From contig NZ_AP025732.1 of NCBI RefSeq assembly GCF_023734775.1, positions 1,866,501 to 1,930,500 on the forward strand: a stretch of DNA of 64,000 nucleotides, given 5' to 3'. The notes below the pieces were generated by a model. The model saw only the letters and a program-made list of their open reading frames with translations. It did no database searches and was not told the origin of the DNA. This document shows, piece by piece, positions 1 through 8,293 of this stretch. The position numbers and the translations under genes are program-made. Position 1 is the first letter of the stretch. The number at the start of each line of letters is the position of its first letter. The stretch comes from Nostoc cf. commune SO-36 (GTDB lineage: Bacteria > Cyanobacteriota > Cyanobacteriia > Cyanobacteriales > Nostocaceae).

Positions 1-77
1 GAGATTTGAGAAGCTAGCTACTAGATCACCAAAGTCTTTACAATTCCCTTGTTGACTCAAAAAGTATTTCTCGACCT

Positions 78-914
78 ATGACGAATCAAGCTCCTATCCC
101 GGTTATTGTCAACGGTGCTGCTGGAAAAATGGGCCGTGAGGTGATTAAGGCGGTGGCGCAAGCGCCTGACTTAAACCTAGTGGGTGCAATTGACCACAGT
201 TTAGAACATCAAGATAAAGATGCTGGAGAATTGGCGGGTTTAAGCGAACCTCTGGAAGTGCCGATTACTAATCAGTTAGAACCGATGTTGGGGTATGTGG
301 CTGGTGACAGACAGTCACCTCCAGGGGTGATTGTAGACTTTACCCATCCCGATTCAGTTTATGACAATATTCGCAGTGCGATCGCTTACGGTATTCGTCC
401 TGTAGTCGGCACTACTGGGTTAAGTCCAGAACAAATTCAAGACTTGGCAGACTTTGCCGACAAAGCTAGCACTGGTTGTCTAATTATTCCTAATTTTTCC
501 ATTGGCATGGTGCTATTGCAACAAGCTGCGATCGCAGCCTCCAAATATTTTGACCATGTAGAAATTATCGAACTGCATCACAACCAAAAAGCTGATGCAC
601 CCAGTGGTACTGCCATTCAAACGGCGCAGTTATTAGGAGAATTGGGTAAAACTTTTAACCCTGCTGTTGTAGAAGAAACGGAGAAATTACCAGGAGCAAG
701 GGGAAGTATCGCAGATGAAGGCATTAGAATTCATAGTGTGCGCTTGCCAGGATTGATTGCCCATCAGGAAGTGATTTTTGGCGCAGCTGGACAGATTTAT
801 ACTTTACGACATGATACCAGCGATCGCGCTTGTTATATGCCAGGAGTGCTGCTAGCGATTCGCAAAATCTTAGCGCTAAAGTCGTTAGTATATGGATTAG
901 AAAAGATACTTTAA
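78..914 (+). CDS. dapB: 4-hydroxy-tetrahydrodipicolinate reductase
   Basis: Reduces 4-hydroxy-tetrahydrodipicolinate with NAD(P)H in the cytoplasmic diaminopimelate/lysine pathway, which also supplies peptidoglycan. The 278-residue protein has the usual family length. The N-terminal Rossmann loop GAAGKMG is at residues 13-19, GTTG at 111-114, and the catalytic block [14 protein letters not shown] at 165-178 holds the active-site His pair and the substrate-binding Lys. The ATG start places the nucleotide-binding loop at the expected distance from the N-terminus. The next gene starts 19 bp downstream on the same strand, so the two may be co-transcribed. Nothing is unusual in the sequence. Confidence 0.97.
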   Translation: MTNQAPIPVIVNGAAGKMGREVIKAVAQAPDLNLVGAIDHSLEHQDKDAGELAGLSEPLEVPITNQLEPMLGYVAGDRQSPPGVIVDFTHPDSVYDNIRSAIAYGIRPVVGTTGLSPEQIQDLADFADKASTGCLIIPNFSIGMVLLQQAAIAASKYFDHVEIIELHHNQKADAPSGTAIQTAQLLGELGKTFNPAVVEETEKLPGARGSIADEGIRIHSVRLPGLIAHQEVIFGAAGQIYTLRHDTSDRACYMPGVLLAIRKILALKSLVYGLEKIL

Positions 915-932
915 ACACACAATTGGGCACTC

Positions 933-1619
933 ATGTTAGTACCACTGACTCGCCAGAAATTTGAACAAGTTGTCCCCCTAATTGCCACTGGTTTGCAGTA
1001 CAAGTACTACTGGGGGAAGTTCTCAAATTTTTTGCAACGGCTGTTAATTTCTGTAGTTGCGGTAGTTATTCTTTTGCTTGTAACAGTTATTTTCAAGCTT
1101 GAGTTTGCTTCAATAGTATTTGTGCTAGGGGTAATTAGCGCTTTTTTTTGGCTGTGGTATCCAGTGTTTCAAGCAAGTATGCGAAATTTGCAATACCGCC
1201 GTTATAAGTACGGCGGCTTTTTCCGTGGTCGAGTATTAGATTGGTGGATTACAGACCAATTAGTAGGTAAACAAGAAACAGTCAACAACAAAGGCGAATT
1301 GGTGATTGTAGAAAACCGAGAAAAACAGATAAACTTGGAAGTGGGTGATGAAACAGGATTTACAATTGAATTTGTAGCACCATTACGTCCTGCCCACAAA
1401 GTTATTACTCGCGGTCAAATTGCAGAAATGGTAGTAATGTCAAATCGCCCAGATTTGAGCAGTATTGAAGAATTCAGTGATATATACTTTCCCAGTCGTG
1501 ACCTTTGGGTGAGCGATTATCCTTATCTGCGGCGGGATTTCTTTAACGAAATTGGTCGCCGTTTGCGTGAAGACCAACAACAAAAGCCGCGGCGGCGGCG
1601 TCGCAGAGAAGAGGAATAA
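933..1619 (+). CDS. Conserved cyanobacterial two-helix membrane protein
   Basis: The protein has 228 residues. Two adjacent hydrophobic helices lie at about residues 36-57 and 60-78. A soluble domain of about 130 residues follows, and the last 12 residues are a very basic Arg-rich tail ending in acidic residues. I see no catalytic motif. Similar proteins are, from memory, common in filamentous cyanobacteria without an established role. The gene begins 19 bp after dapB on the same strand, which suggests an operon, but the sequence gives no functional link. The ATG start is preceded by a short spacer without a clear Shine-Dalgarno, consistent with translational coupling. Confidence 0.8.
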   Translation: MLVPLTRQKFEQVVPLIATGLQYKYYWGKFSNFLQRLLISVVAVVILLLVTVIFKLEFASIVFVLGVISAFFWLWYPVFQASMRNLQYRRYKYGGFFRGRVLDWWITDQLVGKQETVNNKGELVIVENREKQINLEVGDETGFTIEFVAPLRPAHKVITRGQIAEMVVMSNRPDLSSIEEFSDIYFPSRDLWVSDYPYLRRDFFNEIGRRLREDQQQKPRRRRRREEE

Positions 1620-1645
1620 ACTCTCTTATACTTTCTGCCTTCTTG

Positions 1646-3061
1646 CTAACGGGAGCATCCCACTTTGATAAGTTTCCCTTGCAAACGATAAGTCACTGGT
1701 TTACAAACAAAACCTGCCGACTGAGGCTCTACATAAGAGCGCTTTGGCGGATTTTGTTTTTTTAGCAGCGACTTCCAATCACCAGACATTTTTTTGAGAG
1801 TAGGATGCTTACTTAAAAATTGTGAGTTTGCAACAATATCGTGAGGGCCTTTAACATTTATTTTGCCACTATTCATGTAGATATTATAATCATAAATAAC
1901 GTTTTTATTCTTAGTATTAAGATTAATATTTTTCCCCGGAAAAGCATAAAGAATGTTTCTGAGAATTCTGACATCAGATGACGTGTGAGCAAATATTTGT
2001 CCACCGTTAATTTCTGGACTCTGATTATTTAAAACGGCTGTGTTATTTACTATATCAACATGATCACTGTAAAAGGAATGAATACCTGATCCACCATTAT
2101 TAAAGGTAAGATTGTTTTTAACTAAAGTGCGTCCTCTATATGAACCCGATCTTGAATCTCCCCGATTTCTTGAACTGTCGATAATAATACCATTGCCGTC
2201 TGTAATCCTTCCGTCTGAAATATAAGGAATATACATCCGATTATTGTAGGTCTTGTTGTTAGTGACAAACATCTTGTAGCCCCGTTTGTTGTCAGAATTC
2301 CAATTGCTCAACATCGAAATGCCACTAGTACCATAAATACTGTACCAAGAATTATTAAACACCACGTTATTATGTACTGTCACATAGTCCGATTCAATTG
2401 TTGAAATACCTGCTCCTCCACACCCATGTACCTTGTTGTTGACAATCCGTATATGGTGATTACGATTATTTGTTCGTTCACCCACGCTGATGCAGTTTCC
2501 ATTTGTCAGTGGGTTTGTTCTGTTATTTTTCTGACTCATCGCATAATCAAGGGTTATATTCGCATTGTTTCCTACGACCTCAAGCCCGTTGATCTCGATA
2601 TATGAAGCTCGATTTAAAATTACTATCCCATTCCATGTATTGTGCTGAATTTTTGGGAAATGTCCCGGATATGCTTTGTACCTAATCCATGCATTTGCAG
2701 TTCCAGAACGTTTAATACTTACTACACTCCCAGCTTTACCTGAATTTGTGTATACTCCGTTCATAATCAATACTGTATCGCCAGGGTTGGTCAGATTGGC
2801 TGCCCTTTGAATTGTCCTAAAGGCGGATGAAGTAGAGAGTCCGCTATTTTTGTCATTTCCACTACCGCTAACATAATATTTTTTCGGAGTTGCTTTAGTG
2901 CTGATTAGCTTGTTACTAGATACACTGATTTCTTGATAGTTAGTCGATACTTGACGGACGTTTTCAACTAAAGATACTTTTATCCTTTCTCCCGCCCCTA
3001 AAAGACTCAATACTACAGGAATTGCCAGATATGCGCTTAAACTAAAACCTTGGAATACCAC
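1646..3061 (-). CDS. Secreted right-handed parallel beta-helix protein (DUF1565/pectate-lyase-like)
   Basis: The 471-residue protein has an N-terminal hydrophobic stretch (about residues 5-23) that looks like a signal peptide or anchor. A DUF1565-type opening, YYVSGSGNDKNSG, starts at residue 62 and is followed by FRTIQRAANL and PGDTVLIMNGVY. The rest is rich in short N-x-V/I-x-x-N-N turns typical of stacked beta-helix coils, so a cell-surface or extracellular polysaccharide-binding or -cleaving role is likely. No lyase or hydrolase catalytic set can be assigned by eye. The start codon is GTG, supported by an AGGAG about 9 nt upstream. The gene is convergent with the upstream membrane protein. 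Confidence 0.8.
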   Translation of the reverse strand: MVFQGFSLSAYLAIPVVLSLLGAGERIKVSLVENVRQVSTNYQEISVSSNKLISTKATPKKYYVSGSGNDKNSGLSTSSAFRTIQRAANLTNPGDTVLIMNGVYTNSGKAGSVVSIKRSGTANAWIRYKAYPGHFPKIQHNTWNGIVILNRASYIEINGLEVVGNNANITLDYAMSQKNNRTNPLTNGNCISVGERTNNRNHHIRIVNNKVHGCGGAGISTIESDYVTVHNNVVFNNSWYSIYGTSGISMLSNWNSDNKRGYKMFVTNNKTYNNRMYIPYISDGRITDGNGIIIDSSRNRGDSRSGSYRGRTLVKNNLTFNNGGSGIHSFYSDHVDIVNNTAVLNNQSPEINGGQIFAHTSSDVRILRNILYAFPGKNINLNTKNKNVIYDYNIYMNSGKINVKGPHDIVANSQFLSKHPTLKKMSGDWKSLLKKQNPPKRSYVEPQSAGFVCKPVTYRLQGKLIKVGCSR

Positions 3062-3157
3062 AAGAAAAGGCTCCTAGATCGGCATTACTTAACAAAAATA
3101 TCAGGATATTCAGTGATTTTGAATACTCTTTTGAACACAGAATAGAATATGGCTTTG

Positions 3158-3787
3158 CTAGTTCCCCCGATTTCCATCTTGTCCATAGGCTTGCCAAGCT
3201 AAGTCTACCAATCCATCAACGATCGCAGCTGCTACAACTGCATTGCCTTTGCGACTGTCAATTGTAATATGAGGCACTAGAGAGTCTTGTAAGCGCTCTT
3301 TAGCTTCATCACCACTGGCAAATCCCACTGGAGTCGCAATTATTAAAGCAGGTCTAATTTCCTCAGCTTCAATTAAATCTACAAGTGCTGTTAGTGCTGT
3401 CTGCGCTTGGCCAATCACAAAAATGCCCTCTGGATACCGCTTTGCTAAGGTTTCTATTCCCCACGCAGCCCGAGTTTTTTCTTTTTGCGGGCGTGTTAAA
3501 GCTTCCATGCTGCAATACACCGGATTAGCAAAGGTGTTTTGAATATCGTAAGCAATACCTACTTGTACCATTGGGACATCTACCACAATTGTGGTACGCG
3601 CGGCTAATGCTGCTGCTCCAGCTTGCAAGGCACGCTCAGAAAAGCGAATCAAAGACTTATACTCAAAGTCAGCCGTGGCGTAGATTATCCGACGCACAAT
3701 TTCATACTCTGCGGGTGAAAAGACATGAGTGTCAATTTCACTATCAATGATTGCTAAACTTTGAGCATCGGTTACGTGCCATTCCAT
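3158..3787 (-). CDS. cobH: Precorrin-8X methylmutase (precorrin isomerase) family
   Basis: This family moves the C-11 methyl group to C-12 to give hydrogenobyrinate or cobyrinate in cobalamin synthesis. The 209-residue product shows family blocks such as VPMVQVGI, GQAQTALTAL and IATPVGFASGDEAKE. I chose the ATG at 3787; an in-frame TTG at 3805 would add six residues of unlikely sequence. The position carrying the catalytic His in characterised enzymes (R-M-V-H-A type motif) reads Tyr here, in RRIIYATADFEY (about residues 32-43). That could be a lineage-wide change or a shift in function. No other cobalamin genes are visible nearby. Confidence 0.88.
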   Translation of the reverse strand: MEWHVTDAQSLAIIDSEIDTHVFSPAEYEIVRRIIYATADFEYKSLIRFSERALQAGAAALAARTTIVVDVPMVQVGIAYDIQNTFANPVYCSMEALTRPQKEKTRAAWGIETLAKRYPEGIFVIGQAQTALTALVDLIEAEEIRPALIIATPVGFASGDEAKERLQDSLVPHITIDSRKGNAVVAAAIVDGLVDLAWQAYGQDGNRGN

Positions 3788-3836
3788 TTTTGTTGAGCTT
3801 CTCAAATATTAGCTTTCAGCTTATCAGCTTCAGAGA

Positions 3837-3885
3837 GTTAGGAGTTAGGAGTTATAAGTTAATTAAAAATTCCTAACTCCTAACT
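3837..3885. repeat. Heptad-type inverted repeat
   Basis: Tandem TTAGGAG units on the left are mirrored by CCTAACT units on the right, around an AT-rich centre, so the transcript can fold into a long hairpin. It lies between the 5' end of cobH and the 3' end of the TPM gene, where it could act as a terminator for neither or both. Short tandem heptads of this kind are common in Nostocales genomes. Confidence 0.6.
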
Positions 3886-3891
3886 ACTCAC

Positions 3892-4701
3892 TCATAACTC
3901 ATTACTGGAAGAAGACCGGCTGAAAACAGGAGATAGGTAGGCAACCAAGACACCAATAAGAAACCCAGAGATATTGCGAGTTAGAGGTAGCCAGTCGCTT
4001 GTGCGTGTCACCACTGGCCCAATACCGAAGGCAAGAAACAAAATTCCCCACAAAGGTGAGAAAATTAAAGCCCATTGCCAAGCAAAAATCTGTCCTTTTT
4101 CGCGGGGTTGAGCTGCAAATCCACAAATTATCCCACCAATAATTGAGCTAATCAAGGTGAGAATCCACTGCTCTCGTGGCAGTCCGGGGACTACATTGCA
4201 ACCACCTTTGAGTAAACAGCCTTTAACCGATTCTAAGGCTTGCAGAATGGCTTGATCTTCGCCTTGTTCGCGGACAAAATACAAATTACCAAAACGGGTT
4301 TGCAGTTCTATCCAGAAAGTCCGGGGTAAAAGTTCATAAACAGCATCGCCGACACTAAAACTGAGGATGTTACCGCCACGAGAATCGGCAACTAGTAGAA
4401 TGCTTTTGTCATCCAAACCCCAATATTTTATGACTGCGCGACCTGGGGTGCGGTCATACTGAGTCAATACTCGCAGTTTCCAGCCCGTATCAACTTCAAA
4501 CTGCTCTAAATCTTTGACAAGCTTTTCTTCTTGCAAGACAGGAAGAGATTTTGCTAAGTCTACAACTGGGGTAAAGATGTTAGGGAGTAACTCAGGATTG
4601 TCATAAGCCAGTGCTGGGGGAGAATGCATCACCCAAATTGACCCAGCAAGAAAAAATACTGCAATAGATACTAGGATTCGTCGCCAAAAACAAGATTGCA
4701 T
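3892..4701 (-). CDS. TPM-domain (TLP18.3/Psb32-like) membrane protein
   Basis: The 269-residue protein has a signal-like hydrophobic segment (about residues 8-32), then a TPM domain (about 38-165) with the recognisable LPVLQEEKLVKDLEQFE start and an LLVADSRGGNILSFSVG core. Three C-terminal hydrophobic helices follow (about 180-200, 212-232, 240-260). TPM domains include thylakoid-lumen proteins that take part in photosystem II repair and some acid phosphatases. Topology suggests the domain lies in the lumen or periplasm. The ATG start fits the signal segment. I cannot say whether this is the Psb32 orthologue or a paralogue. Confidence 0.75.
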   Translation of the reverse strand: MQSCFWRRILVSIAVFFLAGSIWVMHSPPALAYDNPELLPNIFTPVVDLAKSLPVLQEEKLVKDLEQFEVDTGWKLRVLTQYDRTPGRAVIKYWGLDDKSILLVADSRGGNILSFSVGDAVYELLPRTFWIELQTRFGNLYFVREQGEDQAILQALESVKGCLLKGGCNVVPGLPREQWILTLISSIIGGIICGFAAQPREKGQIFAWQWALIFSPLWGILFLAFGIGPVVTRTSDWLPLTRNISGFLIGVLVAYLSPVFSRSSSSNEL

Positions 4702-5037
4702 GGACGTTTTTATACAAATATCAACGGTAGAAGTGAACTAGTTGTTTTAAAAGAGTGCTGTCAAAATGATAGTTCTTTACACTTGTTTACTTTACTCTAA
4801 TCTCAGGGATCAAAGCAAAGGGTTTTTCGGGAGTGAGGAGTGAGGAGTGGAGTTTGCTCTAATTAAAGATAAAGAGCATTTTGTCAATAAGTTAAAATAC
4901 TCAAAATATTCTTGATGAAAATGATAATAGTGGCTGGGTAGAAGAGGAGGAGGCAAGTGTCTCTCTTTTGCTCCTCTTTTTGGTTAGCCACAGCGAAGTT
5001 CCACATACAATAAAAGGGGAATGGTTGAAGTTGACAG
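4702..5037. other. Intergenic region
   Basis: No gene is supported. The region holds the divergent upstream sequences of the TPM gene and the toxin-antitoxin pair. A short direct repeat of GTGAGGA occurs near 4831-4848. A tract of G and A about 40 bp before the antitoxin start could hold its promoter and ribosome site, but no clear -10/-35 pair is seen. Confidence 0.4.
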
Positions 5038-5358
5038 ATGACTAACAAAGAATTATTAATCCAAGAAATAGAAACTTTACCGCCGGAGTTGCTAACAGAA
5101 GCACTTGATTTAATACGTTCTATTAAAGTTAACTATACAAAAAAGGAGTTGGAGCTAGGTATGCTTAAACCTATCCCTCCTAGCGATTCTAGAAAAACTT
5201 CTAGTGAGAAAGAGCAACTTACATACCGTCCTGCTTCCGGGCGCTCCATTCTTCGTCATGCTGGCACTTGGGAAGGTGACGATTTTGAAGAATGCCTTCA
5301 AGCAGTATATGCTACCCGTGGTCAAGCTAAATTTGATGAAGAAAACTTATTTGAATAA
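5038..5358 (+). CDS. DUF2281-like antitoxin of a VapBC-type pair
   Basis: The 106-residue protein begins with an ELLIQEIETLPPELLTEALDLI-like amphipathic segment, characteristic of DUF2281-type antitoxins. Its C-terminal part (FEECLQAVYATRGQAKFDEE) is acidic and would be the toxin-binding tail. Its stop overlaps the next ATG by one base (TAATG), which couples it to the PIN toxin. Antitoxins of this kind neutralise the partner nuclease and usually repress their own promoter. The middle section (GRSILRHAGTWEGDDFEE) is shared by many cyanobacterial antitoxins. Confidence 0.8.
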   Translation: MTNKELLIQEIETLPPELLTEALDLIRSIKVNYTKKELELGMLKPIPPSDSRKTSSEKEQLTYRPASGRSILRHAGTWEGDDFEECLQAVYATRGQAKFDEENLFE

Positions 5359-5801
5359 TGTATTTACTTGATACAAATCATTGTAGTGCAATTATTTTAG
5401 GCAAACCAGATGTTATCCGTCGTGTGAATGAAGTTGGAGAAAATAACATTGCTACTTGCGTAATTGTTCAGGGTGAACTGACATTCATGATGGAAAAATC
5501 TCAACGCAAGGAGAATAATCTAGTTCGCTTGACAGAATTTTTAGAAGATATTCGTACATACCATGTAACAGAAGAAATAGCAACAATTTACGGTCAAATT
5601 AAGGCAGTTTTATTCAATCGATTTGCACCCAAAGATAAAAACAAGCGGCGAAAAACTAAAATTGTTGATTTGGGTTTTGATGAAAACGACATTTGGATAG
5701 CTGCTATTGCACTGCAAAATAATTTAACTGTCGTTTCCAGTGATAGTGACTTTTTGCGGATTCAGCAGGTGAGAACCTTTTCGCTGTCATCTTGGGTTTG
5801 A
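5358..5801 (+). CDS. PIN-domain toxin (VapC-type RNase)
   Basis: The 147-residue PIN nuclease has all acidic active-site positions: D5 in LLDTN, E40 in VQGEL, D111 in NDIWIAA and D129/D131 in SDSDF. PIN toxins of this group cleave tRNA or rRNA and stop growth when the antitoxin is lost. It overlaps the antitoxin gene by one base, so the pair is almost certainly a type II toxin-antitoxin operon. A basic insertion (KDKNKRRKTK, about 92-101) lies just before the third acidic residue and could contact RNA. The gene looks intact. Confidence 0.88.
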   Translation: MYLLDTNHCSAIILGKPDVIRRVNEVGENNIATCVIVQGELTFMMEKSQRKENNLVRLTEFLEDIRTYHVTEEIATIYGQIKAVLFNRFAPKDKNKRRKTKIVDLGFDENDIWIAAIALQNNLTVVSSDSDFLRIQQVRTFSLSSWV

Positions 5802-5851
5802 TTTGCAGCACCGCAACAAGGAAGATAAAATGCCCAACGCCCTTTTTTTGG

Positions 5852-6391
5852 TCAATCTCCGTCATCGAAATTAGTTTCCCAGCTAGCAGCGTCGCTGTAA
5901 CTGTCATTAGCATGGTACACTTCTGCTTTGATCCGGCGATTTTCTTGCTTTAGCGCTTCTCGTTCTCGCAACGTTAGTGGTGGTTTTTCGCTACTTGGCA
6001 AGCGATCGCTTGTTCGTCTTACGGGTTTTTGGCGCGTGAAGTTTCTCCAAGCGGCTTTCACGCCAACAAAAATAGTACGTGTACCTACTTGCAGATTTTG
6101 AGCCTGAATTCTTGCAGTATCAAGACTTTTATCAACTTGTTTCACGACTTGAGTAGCACTTTTCACACCTTCACTGACATCATCAGTTAAGTCAGTGAGT
6201 TCTAAACCAGTGACGCGGATTGCTTCTAGAGTGGGTGGTAACTCCCGCGAGAGGGTATCAAATAGCTTTTCTGCACTGCGAGCCGCGCGTGCTAACTCCT
6301 GCAAAGCCGGTATTGCCGCCACTAAAACCGCAGTTAAGCTTGTGGCGACTAAAAGTAAGGAAAGTCCCAACCAAAACAGGGGTTCAATCAC
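5852..6391 (-). CDS. DUF948 membrane-anchored coiled-coil protein
   Basis: The 179-residue protein has one N-terminal transmembrane helix (about residues 5-28). A DUF948-type amphipathic region follows, with repeated L-T-D-L/V spacing (LELTDLTDDVSEGVKSATQVV). The C-terminus is charged and probably cytoplasmic. GTG is the only reasonable start; it lies 11 bp after the preceding YtxH gene, so translation may be coupled. DUF948 and YtxH proteins are often adjacent and associated with the cell envelope or stress response, but their function is not established. Confidence 0.8.
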   Translation of the reverse strand: MIEPLFWLGLSLLLVATSLTAVLVAAIPALQELARAARSAEKLFDTLSRELPPTLEAIRVTGLELTDLTDDVSEGVKSATQVVKQVDKSLDTARIQAQNLQVGTRTIFVGVKAAWRNFTRQKPVRRTSDRLPSSEKPPLTLREREALKQENRRIKAEVYHANDSYSDAASWETNFDDGD

Positions 6392-6402
6392 GGTTGTGTC
6401 AT

Positions 6403-6753
6403 TTATGAGCGTTCTAATTGCTGAGGAAGGGAATCTGAGTCATCAACAGATGTTTGTCGCTTTAAGTCTTGACTTTCTCGCTGACTGGCATCTACACCTG
6501 CTGCGATCGCTTCGCGTAATCTGTCTAAAGTGTCATCCCAGTTTCGTAGTGCGCTAGCAGAAAGACGATCTGCTTGGATTTGCACACTCGTTGATAAATC
6601 TTCTGCCAATTCTGGGATAGCATTGGCAGATTTTTTCAAAATTTTACGCGTTTCGCGCCCTGTGCGTGGAGCCACGAGCAAACCGGTTAAAGCACCGATA
6701 GTAGCCCCCAGCATCAAACCGCCAATAAATACTCCAGAACGGTTATTAGACAT
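6403..6753 (-). CDS. YtxH-domain protein
   Basis: The 116-residue protein opens with the YtxH signature: a glycine-rich membrane helix (GVFIGGLMLGATIGALTGLL) followed by the conserved LVAPRTGRETRK. The remainder is an amphipathic, mostly helical tail. AAGGAG sits about 12 nt upstream of the ATG. YtxH proteins are small envelope-associated stress proteins in other bacteria. It is the first gene of a two-gene unit with the DUF948 protein. Confidence 0.85.
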   Translation of the reverse strand: MSNNRSGVFIGGLMLGATIGALTGLLVAPRTGRETRKILKKSANAIPELAEDLSTSVQIQADRLSASALRNWDDTLDRLREAIAAGVDASQRESQDLKRQTSVDDSDSLPQQLERS

Positions 6754-6998
6754 CTTGTTGTTTTTCTCCTTACACCCATTTTAGGTGGGTTTTCTCCCCT
6801 TGCAAGACTTAACTGATTTTATCTAGTTAATCTATCCTGACAAAATATCAGCCAAAAATGTTGCTTTTATTCGTTAATATCAAAAGCATTAATTACTTAT
6901 AATTTAGAACTCCCCTATCTCCCAAAGTTTTGATCCCTTAAATAAGCCTTCTGGAGGGCATCTAAGTGCCAAATGATGCTCTTTGTAAGAAGGGTATG

Positions 6999-7038
6999 GG
7001 AAGGCGGAGCGATGCCTGCGGCGGGCTACGCCTACGCT
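6999..7038. repeat. Dispersed GC-rich repeat
   Basis: A block of alternating GGCGGAGC, GCCTGCGG, CGGGCTACG and CCTACGC units, much richer in G+C than its surroundings, sits in the spacer after the YtxH promoter. This pattern recurs widely in Nostoc-type genomes. Open frames crossing it are not convincing genes. The remainder of 6754-7130 shows no gene. Confidence 0.5.
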
Positions 7039-7130
7039 GTAAGCCAATCGAGCGAGATTTTGCTACGGGATTACCTCCGTGTCCCCGCGTCAGCCCCAAT
7101 TATAAATGTTCAGGTTGACATGAACTTAAC

Positions 7131-7466
7131 TCATTTTGCAACTGTTCTTTTCCCAGATATTAACCCTAGCTTAATAAAATAACGCTGCCAGATTTGCCGT
7201 GCTAGCAAAAGTAGACCGATAATTTGCCGCACTTGTTGAATTTGCATTTGTAGCGCTTGATTTTTCTGCCGTAAATTATAAATATTCTGCTGGCTGAGAT
7301 AAATGTTTTCGGGTGCTTTATTCAATGCTGTACGGGTACAACTTTCATAGGCGGTTAACTTATCTGCTATGTATGCTAGCTGCTGCTTGAGTTGCCATAC
7401 CCGCCAAACCACATAGAATAGCATCAGCGAAATTAGGGTGTTGACGAGGATAACTAAAATAACCAT
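7131..7466 (-). CDS. Small membrane-anchored coiled-coil protein
   Basis: The 111-residue protein has one N-terminal helix (VILVILVNTLISLMLFYVVW, about residues 2-21). It continues with a predicted coiled coil rich in Q, L and K (QLKQQLAYIADKL, LRQKNQALQMQIQQVRQIIGLLLLAR) and a basic end. The short length and single anchor fit a structural or scaffolding role. No family is recognised. The ATG start is clear, and the gene stands alone. Confidence 0.6.
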   Translation of the reverse strand: MVILVILVNTLISLMLFYVVWRVWQLKQQLAYIADKLTAYESCTRTALNKAPENIYLSQQNIYNLRQKNQALQMQIQQVRQIIGLLLLARQIWQRYFIKLGLISGKRTVAK

Positions 7467-8287
7467 TGTTTATCTTCACCAATATTAACTTTGAGGAATT
7501 GTTCTATATACTTGATTTGGCCCTTATTTAAGGATGAAGAAACTAGAGGATAAAAATTATGTTAGAAAGTAAAGCTTTGATTCTGGCGATTACGAGTAGT
7601 TAGATGATGCTCTGAGCGCTATTGAAACGTTTACTAACTGAAAATTAGTGTAACAAAGGCTGATGCCTAAAAAATCGCCAATTTGCCAGTTTTGTAGCAA
7701 GGATATGTCCACACCTCGCAAAACCACAGCTACAATTGCCTTAGATTCACGACTTGGTTTGCGAAATCAGCCCGTATGCTCAATAAGCCCCATCATTACT
7801 ATGTCCCATTCCTTAACCTGATAATTTGAGACAATTTGCAATTTGTTTGGTGTATAAGCACAATGGCATAGTCCCTTCAACAGACGGTCAGAGAACTACA
7901 CTTATTGGAAGCTTCCCCAGCATCGCCTTTATTATTGTGCCCCTACCTCTACCAGTCTTCCAGCCTGTTGCAAGAAGTTAACTAATTTTATTTTGCTTTT
8001 TTTGGCTCTAAAAACCTCACTAGTGGCTTACCAACCAAAAATTGCTAGGTGTGGACTGGGGAAAGGGTGAAACGCAAAGGATAGGTTTATTACAGCAGTT
8101 TTCATGTATTTGAACCACACCTGTCGTAGGGGCGTAAAGCCTTGCGCCCCTACCGCGTGGATTTACCTAAAAATAGCTATAATTCCTCTTCTCTTAATCT
8201 TTAACCCGTTCTCAGCCGAAAGCTTCCCCGGAGTATTTCACTAATACTTAACCGATATGATAATCTTTTTTATACATCCAGTAGGAG
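7467..8287. other. Long intergenic region with a palindrome
   Basis: No intact gene is supported over about 820 bp. A hairpin with 9-bp perfect arms (GTAGGGGCG / CGCCCCTAC) lies at 8126-8153 and belongs to the dispersed palindromes seen elsewhere in the window. On the minus strand near 7660-7780 a short protein-like stretch (VVLRGVDISLLQNWQ) is open but has no start, so it may be a gene remnant. Confidence 0.4.
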
Positions 8288-8293
8288 ATGAGG

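Noticed and set aside
6973..7182. An open frame of 69 codons across the GC-rich repeat
   Set aside because: Most of the frame is repeat sequence; there is no domain and no good ribosome site.
7660..7800. Protein-like stretch on the minus strand (VVLRGVDISLLQNWQ)
   Set aside because: Too short and without a start or family match; it may be a gene remnant but cannot be named.
8221..8290. Possible Zur or Mn-type operator before the metal lipoprotein
   Set aside because: Only half of a TGATAAT-type site is present and no symmetric partner is seen.
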